From Limnohabitans planktonicus II-D5 (GTDB lineage Bacteria; Pseudomonadota; Gammaproteobacteria; Burkholderiales; Burkholderiaceae_C), in assembly GCF_001270065.2 (NCBI RefSeq), contig NZ_LFYT02000010.1, positions 1 through 64,000 of the forward strand: 64,000 nucleotides of DNA, written 5' to 3'. Within the stretch, counting starts at the first letter, position 1. Every line of letters starts with the position of its first letter. This document shows positions 1 to 10,326 of this stretch, one piece after another. The notes under the pieces are model-generated. The model was not told the origin of the DNA, made no database searches, and was given only the letters and a program-made list of their open reading frames with translations. The position numbers and the translations under genes were made by a program.

Positions 1-1230
1 CGCATTGACTTTGATCTCACCTGCGATGCCAAACGTCTGGCCTGCCCCGTGTGTGGCTTGCTCGATCAAGGCATTCATGACCGACAAAAACGCCAATGGC
101 GGCACTTGGACTTCTTCCAATACGAAGCTTGGCTGCACGCCGAGGTGCCACGCGTGGCCTGCAGCGACTGCGGCAAGACAACACAGGCACAGGTCCCCTG
201 GGCGCGCGAGGGCAGTGGCTTCACTGCATTGTTTGAAGCGCTGGCTTTGTCTTTGTGCCGGGAGCTGCCCGTGCGCCAAGCCGCTGCACTGCTGCGCTGC
301 ACCGACAAACAGCTGTGGCGGCGCATTGAACACTACGTGGATGAGGCCCGCTCACTCGACGATATGTCGGCGGTGCGCGTCATCGGCATCGATGAGACCA
401 GCTTGCGCAAGGGTCAAGATTACATCACCGTGGTGCATGACCTTGACAAGAAGCGCCTACTGTTTGCCTGTGAAGGAAGAGACCATCAAACGGTCGTCAA
501 CTTTGCGCAAGACCTTCAAGCGCACGGGGGCGAACCAGGGAAAGTCGCGCACGTTTGTCAGGACATGAGCGCAGCCTACGCCAAAGGGGTTGCGCAAGCC
601 TTGACGCAAGCGCAAATCAGTTATGACCGGTTTCATGTGGTGGCGATGGCCAATGAGGCCATGGACGAGGTGCGACGCCACGAGACAAGCACCCAGCCCC
701 AAGCGATCAAGGCTGCATTGGGTGACAACGACCGCAAATTACTCAAGAGTCTGACCTGGGGCATGCGCCGCAATCCTGATGGCTGGAGCGTCAATCAGAC
801 CAACGCGATGCACTGGCTGCAGCATTCGACCTTGAGGAGTGCCCGCGCGTGGCGGCTGAAGATGGCGCTGCGTACGGTTTATGCCAATGCGGCCAGGCAC
901 AACAACGCGACACAAGCCAAGTCTGAATTGAAGGCGTGGCTGAGTTGGGCCACGCGCTGTCGTCTGGCACCCTTTAAGAAGTTGGCCCGCACGTTAAAGC
1001 AGCGCTTGGACGGTGTGGTGCGCGGCATGCTGGACAACCGCAGCAATGCTTATGTGGAGGCCATGAATGGTTTGCTCCAACAGGCTAAACGCGCCGCGCG
1101 TGGCTTTAGAACTGCAAGAAACTTTATCGCCATTGCGTATTTGCGGATGTCCAAGCTCAAGCATTTGCCAAGCAACCCGCTGGAGCGGGCTGTGCCCAAG
1201 AGCAACGTGCTAATCCACCGCTGCCTTTGA
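1..1230 (+). mobile_element. ISL3-family transposase, 5' end outside window
   Basis: The frame is open from base 1, so the start lies to the left of the window; the GTG at 49 is internal. The visible 409 codons begin with a zinc-ribbon-like part (CPVC near codon 15, then CSDC) and continue into a DDE transposase core. Likely catalytic acidic residues are D in GIDETS (391-393), D in QDMSAAY (562-564) and E in YVEAMNG (1057-1059). The last is followed by the Arg-rich KRAARGFR stretch usual in the DDE_Tnp_ISL3 family. The C-terminus looks complete, so the copy may be functional, but the N-terminus and left end cannot be seen. Confidence 0.9.
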
Positions 1231-1261
1231 TGTCAAGTTCCACACTAAACGACGAGGAGCC
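1231..1261 (+). repeat. Probable right terminal inverted repeat of the ISL3-family element
   Basis: Directly after the transposase stop, the sequence reads CACACTAAACGACGAGGAGC and ends in C at 1261. ISL3-family ends usually read GGCTC(C/T)T... inward, and the reverse complement of this stretch starts GGCTCCTCG, which fits. ISL3 elements normally make 8-bp target duplications; the 8 bases after the end are AAACACAT, but the left copy is outside the window. The exact boundary is inferred. Confidence 0.6.
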
Positions 1262-1866
1262 AAACACATGCACAGTTTGATCCTAAAAGCAAAGTGGCTA
1301 AATCGGTCAAACGCACCCTAGACACATTAGCTCAGGTATTTCCGGATAAAAAACCAGAGTTAGAGCGGTACAACTTAGTGGCCTTGTATGCGGTTATCGC
1401 TGAGTTACAACGTGCTTATGCGATTGCTGACGTACTGCCGCAGCTCCGTGATTGGTTCTTGGATTTTGAAGCTCGACGCCGCGCACAAGACGTTATGGAT
1501 GCAGACACGGCAGAGGCTGAGTGGGTGTCATACAAAGAAAAAATCAGCCACAGCACCGATGCACAAGATTCGATTCGTGCACGACTTGATTTTTTGATGC
1601 GCGATCTGCTGTCAAGTTTTCCCAACTTGCCCTTGAAAGACAAGCAACGTGAATTCACCCATTTGCAAAAAATGGCCATTTTTCGCCGTGACCAACAAAC
1701 CTGCCAAGTCAAGATCAAGTGCGACGGTGTTCGCGTGGTGTGGGATAACTGGCATTGCGACCATAAAGACCCATGGTCAAAAGCTGGACCTACAACGGTA
1801 GAGAACGGGCAAGTGGCTTGCCCTGCTTGCAATCTCTCTAAAGGTGCGCAAGTTCCTGTTGCATGA
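1262..1866 (+). pseudogene. 3' remnant of a DUF262/HNH-like protein cut by the IS
   Basis: The frame is open from the inferred IS end; the nearest upstream in-frame stop (1246-1248) lies inside the IS terminal repeat. The first possible start is GTG at 1294, which gives 190 residues. The C-terminal 70 residues carry an HNH nuclease module: MAIFRRDQQTC, then HCDHKDPWSKAG, then N and CPACNLSKG. This layout resembles the C-terminal nuclease of DUF262 (GmrSD-type) proteins. The N-terminal NTP-hydrolysing half expected in that family is absent, so I read it as a truncated gene rather than a short stand-alone nuclease. The DUF262 assignment is inferred from motif spacing only. Confidence 0.6.
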
Positions 1867-1896
1867 TGAATTCCGAAATCGGACGGACGTAACCGT

Positions 1897-2679
1897 ATGA
1901 CACCACTCAAGCGCGCCCTCATCGAAAAAGCGGGCCACGACCACGGTTTTGAAAACACCGTGTCGGCATCCGGCGCTGCTGTGACTTTGGGTTCGGCCCG
2001 CCACCCTGCCAAAGCCGAGGTGTCTTGGCTGTCGCCGGGCTATGCCATGGCCCTTGTGCAAGGCCCGGCCACTTTGCCGCCAGAGTTGGCCCGCAGCTTT
2101 GCCGACTGGCCCCGCGCTGGTGATGCTTACGTGGCCACTACCGACGCGCAATTGGCCCAGTGGCTGCAACGGGCAGCTGTGCTGGCCCAGTCGCTGCCCA
2201 ACCAAGCGGCGGTGGATTTTGATACGCAGGTGCAGCAGGCTTTGGCCGCACTGCCTGCTGCTGACAGCTTCAACACCGAGGTGCAGCGCTTGGTACGCCA
2301 GCGTGTGGGGCAAGACCGCTACCGCCAGGCCATGCTTGACTATTGGGGTGGCGCTTGCGCCGTCACGGGGCTGACCTTGGCCCCGGCCCTGCGTGCCAGC
2401 CACGCCAAGCCTTGGGCCGACTGCAGCACAGATGCCGAGCGCTTGGATGTTTTCAACGGCTTTTTGCTCAGCGCCAACTTGGATGCGCTGTTTGACAAGT
2501 TTTTGATCTCGTTCAGTGATGCGGGTGATTTGCTGATCGGCAGTTCTGTGTCCTTGGCCGATAGACATTTGCTGGGCTTGTCCAATGGGCTCAAGCTGCG
2601 TTGGCTTGCGCCTGGGCATGCCCCATATTTGCTGTATCACCGCGACCAGTTCCAAACCGTGAATACTTGGACGGCCTGA
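1897..2679 (+). CDS. HNH endonuclease family protein
   Basis: 260 residues from ATG. The C-terminal third has the HNH_2-type arrangement: RQAMLDYWGGACAVTGL, then ASHAKPW, then LDVFNGFLLSANLDALFD and FLISF. The histidine of SHAKPW and the asparagine of LSANLDALFD are the likely metal/catalytic residues. The N-terminal two thirds has no motif I recognise and probably binds DNA or confers specificity. It follows the truncated HNH remnant by 30 bp in the same direction. Proteins of this type occur as restriction-like or defence nucleases; no partner methylase is visible, and the left flank is replaced by the IS. Confidence 0.8.
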   Translation: MTPLKRALIEKAGHDHGFENTVSASGAAVTLGSARHPAKAEVSWLSPGYAMALVQGPATLPPELARSFADWPRAGDAYVATTDAQLAQWLQRAAVLAQSLPNQAAVDFDTQVQQALAALPAADSFNTEVQRLVRQRVGQDRYRQAMLDYWGGACAVTGLTLAPALRASHAKPWADCSTDAERLDVFNGFLLSANLDALFDKFLISFSDAGDLLIGSSVSLADRHLLGLSNGLKLRWLAPGHAPYLLYHRDQFQTVNTWTA

Positions 2680-2797
2680 AATTCATACCCCTTCCCCCAA
2701 TGCCCAGGCCTTGGGCCTTGTAGCTGCTGCACGCTGTACATTGGCTGGCGCGCGTTGAGATGCACTCAGACACATTCAAATTTTTGGGACTTTTTTC

Positions 2798-4042
2798 ATG
2801 ACACTACGTCCATCCACCCCATGCGCCTCAGCTTGGGTACGCACCGCCTGCATGAGTGCGGTGTTCGCCTCTTTGGGGCTTGCCCAAGCAGCCTGGGCAC
2901 AAAGTACCGATTTGTCAGCCTGCATGTCCGAGTTGCGCCCGGCTGCGCGCACGGGCAAGGTGAGCGACGCCACCTGGGCGCGTCACACGACGGGCCTGCA
3001 GGCCGACTTCAGCGTGATCGAGAAGTTGAACTTCCAGCCCGAATTTCGCACCGCCATTTGGGATTACATGTCGGCGCTGGTGGACGAGGAGCGTGTGGCC
3101 GATGGCGCGGCGCGTTTGGCCCAGCACCGCCCAGCGCTGGCGCGTGCCGAAGAGCGCTTTGGCGTGGACCCGGCCACGGTGGTGGCGGTCTGGGGCGTGG
3201 AGAGCAATTTCGGCCAGACCTTTGGCAAATACCCGCTGGTGCAGGCGCTGGGCACGCTGTCGTGCCACGGACGGCGGCAAAGTTATTTCAGGGGCGAATT
3301 TTTTGCGGCGTTGCGCATTTTGCAAGCCGGGCACATCGCGCCCGAGCGTTTTGTAGGTTCGTGGGCGGGGGCGTTTGGCCACACCCAGTTCATGCCCAGC
3401 ACCTTCGAGCGCCTGGCGGTGGACTTTGACGGCGACGGCCGCGCCGACCTGATGGATAGCAGCGTGGACGCGCTGGGTTCGACCGCCAACTTTTTGGCCC
3501 GCGCGGGTTGGCAAACGGGTCTGCCTTGGGGCATTGAGGTCAAGTTGCCAGCAGGCATCTCTTTGGCAGGCGAGGGCCGTCGCAGCAAACGCCCGATGGC
3601 CGAATGGACCGAGCGGGGCGTGCTCAGGGTAGACGGCTCAGCCTTGCCTGCCAGCTTGGGCTCGGTCGGTTTGCTGACGCTGGCCGGAGCCAATGGCCCG
3701 GCGTTTTTGGTCACGCGCAATTTTGACGCGCTCTACAGTTACAACGCAGCCGAAAGCTATGGACTGGCCATTGCCCACCTGAGCGACCGCCTGCGCGGCG
3801 GTGGCCCATTCGCCACGCCCTGGCCCACCGATGACGCAGGCCTGTCACGCGCCGAGCGGCGCGAGTTGCAGGGCTTGCTGACACTGCGCGGCCACGACAT
3901 TGGCCCTGCGGACGGCATGTTGGGCGACAAATCGCGCGAGGCGATCCGCGCCGAACAAAAGCGCTTGGGGCTAGAGGCCAATGGCCGAGGCGGCCAGAAA
4001 GTCCTCAAGGTTTGCGCGGAGGGTGATGGTCGCGGGGTCTGA
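2798..4042 (+). CDS. Lytic murein transglycosylase, MltB-like, with C-terminal peptidoglycan-binding domain
   Basis: 414 residues. It cleaves glycan strands of peptidoglycan in the periplasm with formation of 1,6-anhydro-muramic ends (family knowledge). An N-terminal signal peptide of about 35 residues ends near AAWAQS. The SLT_2 domain fills roughly residues 40-330; the predicted catalytic Glu is residue 135 in VWGVESNFG. Other family signatures are GHTQFMPSTFERLAVDFDGDG and DALGSTANFL. A PG_binding_1 domain occupies about residues 345-405 (LQGLLTLRGHDIGPADGMLG). It is convergent with the following gene, with 2 bp between the stops. A lipobox cysteine is not obvious, so it may be soluble periplasmic. 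Confidence 0.92.
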   Translation: MTLRPSTPCASAWVRTACMSAVFASLGLAQAAWAQSTDLSACMSELRPAARTGKVSDATWARHTTGLQADFSVIEKLNFQPEFRTAIWDYMSALVDEERVADGAARLAQHRPALARAEERFGVDPATVVAVWGVESNFGQTFGKYPLVQALGTLSCHGRRQSYFRGEFFAALRILQAGHIAPERFVGSWAGAFGHTQFMPSTFERLAVDFDGDGRADLMDSSVDALGSTANFLARAGWQTGLPWGIEVKLPAGISLAGEGRRSKRPMAEWTERGVLRVDGSALPASLGSVGLLTLAGANGPAFLVTRNFDALYSYNAAESYGLAIAHLSDRLRGGGPFATPWPTDDAGLSRAERRELQGLLTLRGHDIGPADGMLGDKSREAIRAEQKRLGLEANGRGGQKVLKVCAEGDGRGV

Positions 4043-4044
4043 GC

Positions 4045-6312
4045 TCACACCTTCAGCGGCAAGTCCATTTGCCTTTTTCCCGTCAAAGCAAACAGCGCAT
4101 TGCCCACCGCCGGTGCCAGCGGCGGCACTGCAGGTTCGCCCACGCCTGCCGGGTGGCGGGTGCTGGGCACGATGTGGGTCTCCACCGTCGGCGCCTGGCT
4201 GAGCGTGACCATGGGGTAGCTTGGAAAATTGCTTTGCTGCACCACGCCGCCCACGATGTCGATTTTGCCGAACAGTGCGGCGCTCAAAGCATAGACCACG
4301 CTGCTTTCCATTTGCTGGGCCACCGTGTCCGGGTTGACCACAGTGCCGCAGTCGATGGCACAGACCACGCGGTGCACGCGGATCTGCCCTTGTTCCACCG
4401 AGACCTCGGCCACTTGCGCCACGATGGAGCCGAAAGACTTGTGCAACGCAATGCCTTGCGCGCGGCCTGCGGGCATGGGTTTTCCCCAGCCCGCTTTGTC
4501 GGCCGCCAGCTGCAGCACAGCGGCGTAGCGCGGCGCGTCTTTCAACAGCTTCAGGCGAAAGGCAAGTGGGTCTTGTTTCGTGGTCCGGGCCAGTTCGTCG
4601 ATGAAGCTTTCCGAGAAAAAAGCGTTGTGCGAATGGCCCACCGAGCGCCAGAAACCCACGGGCACGCCCGACTTCGTGGCCACATGGCTCATGTGCTGGT
4701 TCAAAAAGCCGTAGGGCAGATCGAACAGTCCTTCGGATGTGGTTTTGTCGGGCATGTCGATGGGGCCTGACAGGTGCGGCGCAGCGCGTGCCATCCAGCG
4801 CGGGGTGATGGCGTCGCCCGCCGATTTGATGCGCAAGCTGCTGACCTCGCCTTGCGCGTCGATGGACGCTTGGAACATGGCCAGGTGCGTGGGGCGGTAA
4901 AAGTCGTGCGTCATGTCTTCTTCGCGCGACCACACCAGTTGCACCGGTGCACCCTTGCAGGCCATGGCCACCTGCACGGCCTGGCCCACAAAGTCGACTT
5001 CGAGCCTGCGGCCAAAGCCGCCGCCGAGCAGCGTCACATGCACGGTGACTTGCTCCTCTTTCACACCCGCCACTTTGGCCGCCATGGCGCGGGCCATTTG
5101 CGGCACCTGCGTGGGCACCCAGATGTCCACCTTGTTGTCTTTGACCTGCGCTGTGCAGTTCATCGGCTCCATGGTGGCGTGGGCCAGGTAGGGCGCTCCG
5201 TACAAGGCTCTGATGCGGCTGACTGCCGTTTGCTCGGCCTTGAGCGGCAGGCCTTGCTCGTGGAAGGTGAAGCCGCTTTCGGTGTTCAGGGCATCAAGCA
5301 GGTGGGCCTGGATGCGGACGGTGTCTGCTGCACCTGTTTCAGCTTCGGGCCACTGCACCTTCACGGCTTGTGCGCCTTGGCGGGCCTGCCAGGTGTTGCT
5401 GGCCACCACGGCCAAACCGCCTGTGCCGCCGCCCCAAGCGTCCAGCGCCACCACCTGGCTCACGCCCGGCAAGGCCAGCGCGGCCTGGGTGTCCATGGGG
5501 GCGGCTGCGCCACCCAGCACCGGGTTCATGCGCACGGCCGCAAACAGCATGCCGGGCAAGCGCACGTCCATGCCGAACTGCGCTTGGCCCATGACTTTGG
5601 CCGGGATGTCGTTGCGTGCGGCGCTTTGGCCGATCAGCTTCCAGTCCTGACGGGCTTTGGGGGTGATGTTGGCCGGTGTGCTGCCCGCAGCGGCTGCACC
5701 CATTTGGCCGTAATGCGCGCTCTGGCCCGAGGCGTGTTGCATCACGCCATCGCGCACGGTGATCTCGCTGGCGGGCACTTTCCAGGCGGCCGCAGCGGCT
5801 TGCACCAGGCTGGCACGTGCGGTGGCTGCGGCCATGCGCAGCGGCTCCCACAGGTCGGCCACCGAAGACGATCCGCCTGTGGCGTTGATGCCCAGCTCGC
5901 GGGCAATCTTGCCCACCATCCACTCGGCCAGTTTGATCTTGGCGGGTTTGTGTTCGCCCTCGCTGTCCAGCGGGTGAAAGGGGAGGCTGGCCACCAGCAT
6001 GGCCACGTTGCCGTAAATGCTGTCGGCACCGGCTTGTTCCAGACGCACGCGGGCGAGGGGCACGTCCAGCTCTTCGGCCACCAGCATGGCCAGCGCGGTG
6101 TGCACACCTTGGCCCATCTCGCTGCGCGGCATGGCCAGCACCACCGCGCCATCGGCGGCGATTTTGATCCAGCCGTTCAGGGCCACATCGCCTTGTGTGG
6201 GCAGCATCAATTCAGGCGAGCCCAGGCGCGAGCGGGCCGGCATTGCGCCCCAGCCCACCACCAGTGCGCCGGTAGCGCCCAAGGCGCTCAAAATCCAGGT
6301 GCGGCGCTTCAT
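4045..6312 (-). CDS. Molybdopterin-binding subunit of an isoquinoline 1-oxidoreductase-type hydroxylase
   Basis: 755 residues. Large subunit of a xanthine-oxidase-family molybdenum hydroxylase, of the two-subunit IorAB type that hydroxylates N-heterocycles or oxidises aldehydes (family knowledge). It begins with MKRRTW and a hydrophobic stretch, a twin-arginine-like export signal. Pterin-binding motifs include [39 protein letters not shown] and [23 protein letters not shown] near the C-terminus; the Glu of GVGEPAVPP matches the catalytic Glu of the family. It overlaps the 2Fe-2S subunit gene by 4 bp. No FAD subunit gene is present, so electrons probably pass to a cytochrome or other periplasmic acceptor. 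The substrate cannot be read from the sequence. Confidence 0.87.
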   Translation of the reverse strand: MKRRTWILSALGATGALVVGWGAMPARSRLGSPELMLPTQGDVALNGWIKIAADGAVVLAMPRSEMGQGVHTALAMLVAEELDVPLARVRLEQAGADSIYGNVAMLVASLPFHPLDSEGEHKPAKIKLAEWMVGKIARELGINATGGSSSVADLWEPLRMAAATARASLVQAAAAAWKVPASEITVRDGVMQHASGQSAHYGQMGAAAAGSTPANITPKARQDWKLIGQSAARNDIPAKVMGQAQFGMDVRLPGMLFAAVRMNPVLGGAAAPMDTQAALALPGVSQVVALDAWGGGTGGLAVVASNTWQARQGAQAVKVQWPEAETGAADTVRIQAHLLDALNTESGFTFHEQGLPLKAEQTAVSRIRALYGAPYLAHATMEPMNCTAQVKDNKVDIWVPTQVPQMARAMAAKVAGVKEEQVTVHVTLLGGGFGRRLEVDFVGQAVQVAMACKGAPVQLVWSREEDMTHDFYRPTHLAMFQASIDAQGEVSSLRIKSAGDAITPRWMARAAPHLSGPIDMPDKTTSEGLFDLPYGFLNQHMSHVATKSGVPVGFWRSVGHSHNAFFSESFIDELARTTKQDPLAFRLKLLKDAPRYAAVLQLAADKAGWGKPMPAGRAQGIALHKSFGSIVAQVAEVSVEQGQIRVHRVVCAIDCGTVVNPDTVAQQMESSVVYALSAALFGKIDIVGGVVQQSNFPSYPMVTLSQAPTVETHIVPSTRHPAGVGEPAVPPLAPAVGNALFALTGKRQMDLPLKV

Positions 6313-6776
6313 GCGGCACCACCTTTCTTCAGTTCAGCCGCAGCGCGGTGGATGGCCGCCCGCACACGCTGGTAAGTGCCGCAGCGGCACAGGTTGGTCA
6401 TGGCGGCGTCGATGTCGGCGTCGCTGGGCTGGGTTTTTTTGTCCAGCAAAGCGGCAGCGGCCATCAGCATGCCGCTTTGGCAGTAACCGCATTGCGGCAC
6501 CTGCTCAGCGATCCACGCGGTTTGCAGGGGGTGGGGCTTTTCTGCTGTGCCCAAGGACTCGATGGTTTTGATTGGTTGATTGGCCACAGACGACACGGGC
6601 ATCACGCACGAGCGCACGGGCTGGCCGTCTACATGCACGGTGCAGGCCCCGCAAGCGGCGATGCCGCAGCCGAATTTGGTGCCCGTAAGCTGAAGTTCAT
6701 CGCGCAGCACCCAAAGCAGGGGCATGCTCGGGTCGGCGGTGGATGTGCGGCTTTGGCCATTGATGTTCAGTTGCAC
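6309..6776 (-). CDS. (2Fe-2S)-binding subunit of the molybdenum hydroxylase (IorA type)
   Basis: 155 residues, typical for small subunits of this family. The N-terminal plant-type ferredoxin fold shows [21 protein letters not shown] followed by SC; the C-terminal helical domain shows QCGYCQSGM and [14 protein letters not shown]. All eight cluster cysteines expected for two [2Fe-2S] centres are present. It passes electrons from the Mo-pterin site of the partner encoded just downstream. The 4-bp overlap indicates translational coupling. Upstream lies a repeat-rich intergenic region, and no regulator is adjacent. Confidence 0.92.
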   Translation of the reverse strand: MQLNINGQSRTSTADPSMPLLWVLRDELQLTGTKFGCGIAACGACTVHVDGQPVRSCVMPVSSVANQPIKTIESLGTAEKPHPLQTAWIAEQVPQCGYCQSGMLMAAAALLDKKTQPSDADIDAAMTNLCRCGTYQRVRAAIHRAAAELKKGGAA

Positions 6777-6882
6777 GGAGTCTCCCGAGAGTGTTGCTGG
6801 TGCGAGATGTTAACGACATGCACAAGCGCTTGTATGGTCACAGCCGCAAAGCCCTGTCCAAGTGTTTGGGGTGCCGGACCTT

Positions 6883-7035
6883 TGAGGTTAATGGTCTAAG
6901 ACCCCGACGACGGGCGATTGAGCGTGTTTGTTGGGTGCGTGCTGTGGCGCTTAGCGCTCAGATGTCGGACTCTTCGAGTGCCGACCTACAGGGCGGTAGA
7001 TGATTCCGTGTAGGTTGGTGGTCGAAGACCCCGAC
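6883..7035 (-). repeat. Dispersed double-hairpin repeat, one complete reverse element plus a half
   Basis: This fills most of the gap between the iorA-type gene and kynA. One reverse-oriented element (about 6883-6989) has a degenerate first hairpin (GGTC/GACC arms at 6893-6903, then CCGAC) and a clean second hairpin: GTCGG clamp 6964-6968, ACTC/GAGT arms, TTC loop, CCGAC 6981-6985. A further half element at 7010-7035 has GTAGGTTGG, GGTC/GACC arms around GAA, then CCGAC. It belongs to the same family as the tandem array near 51 kb. The rest of the 288-bp gap shows nothing else recognisable. Confidence 0.75.
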
Positions 7036-7064
7036 ATGGGCTTGTCAAAGGCGGTTTTTGTGTT

Positions 7065-7970
7065 TCACAGTTCGGTGCGCAGCGTCCAGATTTCCGGGAA
7101 GAGCACGGTGTCCAGCATCTTGCGCAAATAGCTCACACCGCCGGTGCCCCCGGTGCCGCGCTTGAAGCCGATCACGCGCTCAACCGTGGTCACATGCCGA
7201 AAGCGCCACAGGCGGAAAGCGTCTTCCAGATCGGTGAGTTCTTCGCCCAGTTGGTACAGGTCCCAGTGTTGCTTAGGGTCGCGGTAGACCACGAGCCAGG
7301 CGTTTTCCACCGCCTCGCTGGCCGGGTAGGGCTGACGCCAGTCGCGCTGGGTGTGGGTGTCAGGCACCTCCAGACCTCGGCGCTGCAACAGGCGCAGGCA
7401 CTCGTCGTAAAGCGATGGCGCTTCGTAAGCCGCTTGCACGATGGCCGACAGATCAGGGCGATGCGCGTGGGGCTGCAGCATGGCCGCGTTCTTGTTGCCC
7501 ATCGCAAACTCGATGCAGCGGTATTGCCAGCTTTGAAAGCCACTGGACTGCGCCAGGTAGGGGCGAATGGCGCTGTACTCGGGTGGCGTCATGGTGGCCA
7601 GCACGTCCCAGGCGTGTACCAGCTGTTCCATGATGCGACTGACGCGGGCGAGTTTTTTGAAGGCGTCGGGCAATTGGTCTTGCGCAATGCCCGCCATGGC
7701 GGCCTTAAGCTCATGCAGCATCAGTTTCATCCACAACTCGCTGGTCTGGTGCTGCACGATGAACAGCATCTCGTTGTGGTCGGGCGAGCGCGGTGTTTGC
7801 GCGTTCAGGATGGCGTCGAGCTGCAGGTAGTCGCCGTAACTCATGCGGCCATCAAAGTCGAGCTGGGCTTTTTCATCGTGCACGATGCGCTCGCCTGTGG
7901 CATCGCCCGCTGCGGCGCTGGTGCTGGCCGTGTTGGAGGCGGAGGCTGAGGAGAATGGGCAGGAACTCAT
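7065..7970 (-). CDS. kynA: Tryptophan 2,3-dioxygenase
   Basis: 301 residues. Haem enzyme that opens the indole ring of L-tryptophan to N-formylkynurenine, the first step of the kynurenine pathway. Family signatures include [35 protein letters not shown] (substrate and haem pocket), [20 protein letters not shown] and [20 protein letters not shown]. The start is followed by a Ser/Ala-rich leader of about 25 residues, slightly longer than some homologues. It is the last gene of kynB-kynU-kynA, 10 bp after kynU, so the pathway order is encoded in one transcript. Confidence 0.97.
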   Translation of the reverse strand: MSSCPFSSASASNTASTSAAAGDATGERIVHDEKAQLDFDGRMSYGDYLQLDAILNAQTPRSPDHNEMLFIVQHQTSELWMKLMLHELKAAMAGIAQDQLPDAFKKLARVSRIMEQLVHAWDVLATMTPPEYSAIRPYLAQSSGFQSWQYRCIEFAMGNKNAAMLQPHAHRPDLSAIVQAAYEAPSLYDECLRLLQRRGLEVPDTHTQRDWRQPYPASEAVENAWLVVYRDPKQHWDLYQLGEELTDLEDAFRLWRFRHVTTVERVIGFKRGTGGTGGVSYLRKMLDTVLFPEIWTLRTEL

Positions 7971-7980
7971 GACACGTCTT

Positions 7981-9267
7981 TCAGGTCACGGCGTTCTTTT
8001 GCGCAAAACGGGCGTCTTGCCACTCGCCACTTTGCATGACCTGGCACAGGTGTTCTGCGGCCTGCCACACGTCGGCATAGCCCACATACAGCGGCGTGAA
8101 ACCAAAGCGCAAGATGTCGGGGTGCTGGCCGCCATCGCCCGCCCTGAAGTCGCCAATCACGCCGCGCGCGATCAGGGCTTGCACGATGGCGTAAGCGCCT
8201 TCGGTGCGGGTCAGGCTCACTTGTGAGCCGCGCAGGGCTTCTTCGGCCGGTGTGGCGATGCCAAAGCCGTGCCCGTGCAATCGCGTGCGCACCAGCTGCA
8301 TGAACAGGCCTGTGAGCGCCAGCGACTTTTGGCGCAGCGCGGCCATGCCGCCCAGCACCTCAGCAGCCAAAAAGGCGTCCAGGCCGCAGTCGAGCGCAGT
8401 CAGGCTCAAGATGGGTTGGGTGCCGCATTGGTAGCGGGTGATGCCTTGGGCGGGTTGGTAGTCGGGCGTGAAGGCAAAGGGCGCGGCATGGCCCCACCAG
8501 CCCGCCAGGGGTTGCCAAAAGCGGTCGGTGTGCTGGGGGCGCACCCACACAAAAGCTGGAGCGCCGGGGCCGCCGTTCAAGTATTTGTAGCCGCAGCCCA
8601 CCGCAAAGTCGGCCCCTGAGCCTTTCAGGTCGACCGGCACGGCACCGGCGCTGTGCGCCAGGTCCCACACCGTCAAGATGCCTTGGGCGTGGGCTATGGC
8701 GGTGATGGCCTGCATGTTGTGCATGGCGCCAGTGCGGTAGTTCACATGGGTGAGCATCAGCACCGCCACATCGGCTTGCAAGGCGGCCACCAGGTCTTCT
8801 GCCTCGACCAGTTGCAGTGAGTAGCCGCGTTCCTTGCACAAGGCCTCTGCGATGTACAGGTCGGTAGGGAAGTTGCTGCGTTCGCTGACGATTTTGGTTT
8901 TGTGCGGGTGGTCGGCTTTGGCAATGTGCAGCGCTGCGGCCAGCACTTTGAACAGGTTGATTGAGGTGCTGTCCGCCGCGATCACTTCGCCCGGCTGGGC
9001 ACCGATGACGCGGGCGATCTTGTCGCCCACGCGCTGGGGCAGGTTGAACCAGCCTGCGCTGTTCCAGCTTTTGATCAGGTCGGTGCCCCATTCGTGTGTC
9101 ACGGCATGGGCCACGCGGGCAGGGACTGTTTTGGGCAACACGCCGAGCGAGTTGCCGTCCAAATAAATCACGCCGGGCGGCAAATCGAATTGCTGGCGCA
9201 GGCTGCGCAGCGGGTCTTGCAAATCAAGCAGTTCGCAGTCTTGCAAGGTGGGGGTGAGGTTCATCAT
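7981..9267 (-). CDS. kynU: Kynureninase
   Basis: 428 residues from the ATG at 9265-9267. PLP enzyme that hydrolyses kynurenine to anthranilate and alanine. Visible family features: [12 protein letters not shown] near the N-terminus, [44 protein letters not shown] (PLP-contacting Asp) and [22 protein letters not shown] with the PLP lysine in YKYLNGGPG. The frame continues to a TTG at 9294 that would overlap the kynB stop. I prefer the ATG at 9267, which has a GAAAGA ribosome-binding sequence upstream; a second ATG follows immediately at 9264. Cotranscribed with kynB and kynA. Confidence 0.95.
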   Translation of the reverse strand: MMNLTPTLQDCELLDLQDPLRSLRQQFDLPPGVIYLDGNSLGVLPKTVPARVAHAVTHEWGTDLIKSWNSAGWFNLPQRVGDKIARVIGAQPGEVIAADSTSINLFKVLAAALHIAKADHPHKTKIVSERSNFPTDLYIAEALCKERGYSLQLVEAEDLVAALQADVAVLMLTHVNYRTGAMHNMQAITAIAHAQGILTVWDLAHSAGAVPVDLKGSGADFAVGCGYKYLNGGPGAPAFVWVRPQHTDRFWQPLAGWWGHAAPFAFTPDYQPAQGITRYQCGTQPILSLTALDCGLDAFLAAEVLGGMAALRQKSLALTGLFMQLVRTRLHGHGFGIATPAEEALRGSQVSLTRTEGAYAIVQALIARGVIGDFRAGDGGQHPDILRFGFTPLYVGYADVWQAAEHLCQVMQSGEWQDARFAQKNAVT

Positions 9268-9290
9268 GGGCTTGTCTTTCAAAGAGTGTT

Positions 9291-9920
9291 TCAAAGTTCG
9301 CGCAAGACCGCACGCACGGGGCTGGCGTCGGCGGTCATGAGTTTCAGGGGCAGGGCGATCAGCTCGTAATCGCCTTCGGGTACGTCGTCGAGCAGCAGGT
9401 TTTCCAACACGCGCAAGCCGCGCTGTCTGACCGCCTGGTGGCTGGGCAAGGCTTTGCTGTCGGCCGGGTCGATGCTGGCGCTGTCGGTGCCGATCAGCAG
9501 CACGCCCAAGTCGGCCAGGTGCTGCACGCAGGCGGGGTCAAAGGCGGTGAGTTGGGTGTCGAAGTGTTGGCTCGGAAACTGGCGGTAGGTGCGCACCAGC
9601 AGCCGTTCGGGCACGTCGTTCAGGGCGCGCTGCAAGTGGGCGATGGTGATCAAGAAGGGGCCAGCATCGATGGCGTGGATGACGCGGCAGCGGCCCAGAA
9701 AGGGCAGCAGGTCCAAAGCGCCCACGGCCGCGCCTTGCGGGTCATAGTGCAGCGGCGCATCGGCATGTGCGCCCACATGGGGCGACAGGGTGATGGCGCT
9801 CACGTTCACGGGGCAGGTGTCCGACAGCGTGGCGGCCCATTGCTGCTTGTAGGGCGTGTCGCCCGGAAAGACCGGACTTTGCGCATCGACAGGTGGGGAA
9901 ATATCCCAAAGTTTTTTCAT
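9291..9920 (-). CDS. kynB: Kynurenine formamidase (arylformamidase)
   Basis: 209 residues from ATG 9918-9920. Cyclase-family metal enzyme that removes formate from N-formylkynurenine, the second step of the pathway. The metal-binding signature SPHVGAHADAPLHY is present, as are the N-terminal WDISPPVDAQSPVFPGDTP and LLIGTDSASIDPADS stretches typical of KynB. The frame is open for another 39 codons upstream, but the N-terminus starting MKKLWDISPP matches the family length. First gene of the operon; its 3' end abuts kynU. No Lrp-type kynR regulator is adjacent. Confidence 0.95.
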   Translation of the reverse strand: MKKLWDISPPVDAQSPVFPGDTPYKQQWAATLSDTCPVNVSAITLSPHVGAHADAPLHYDPQGAAVGALDLLPFLGRCRVIHAIDAGPFLITIAHLQRALNDVPERLLVRTYRQFPSQHFDTQLTAFDPACVQHLADLGVLLIGTDSASIDPADSKALPSHQAVRQRGLRVLENLLLDDVPEGDYELIALPLKLMTADASPVRAVLREL

Positions 9921-9988
9921 GGTGTGCGAAGGTAGCACCGCCCAAAAAACCGTGGTGTCGGTTATTTCCAACACCCGTGAAAAAGACT

Positions 9989-10297
9989 TCAGACGTTCAG
10001 CGCGGGCAGGCAATGGCGTCGACGCGCTTGCTCGCAAGCTGGGCTGCCTTCTTCAAACTCGCGGCAAGGCGAGGGTCGCCATTCGTAGATGCCGCAAATG
10101 GCTTTTTCGCCCGTTTTGCCATAGAGCGCGGCGCAGCGCGGCGGGCTGTGGTCCGTGCCGCGCATGCGGCAGGTGTGCTCGGTGATCGGCGAGGCCAAGC
10201 CCGCAGGCACATCGCCGCCGCCTTCTTCGTATTCGTAAACGGAAAAGTCCACCCGAAAGCTGACGCAGCAAGCGCCGCAGCTGGTGCATTGGCTCAT
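9989..10297 (-). CDS. YkgJ-family cysteine-cluster protein
   Basis: 102 residues. The start MSQCTSCGACC and the later cysteines (CRMRG, PPRCAAL, AICGIYEWRPSPCREF) give the CxxCxxCC...C pattern of the YkgJ/CxxCxxCC family (PF03692), proposed to bind a metal such as zinc or iron. The function is not established. It lies 68 bp upstream of kynB on the same strand and could be cotranscribed, but the association looks incidental because this family is found in many contexts. Confidence 0.85.
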   Translation of the reverse strand: MSQCTSCGACCVSFRVDFSVYEYEEGGGDVPAGLASPITEHTCRMRGTDHSPPRCAALYGKTGEKAICGIYEWRPSPCREFEEGSPACEQARRRHCLPALNV

Positions 10298-10326
10298 GGG
10301 GTCAACACGTCACTGATTGAATTTTT

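Noticed and set aside
4069..6571. Long plus-strand frames opposite the molybdenum hydroxylase genes
   Set aside because: Shadow frames of high-GC coding sequence, rich in His, Gly, Ala and Arg; the minus-strand genes have clear motifs.
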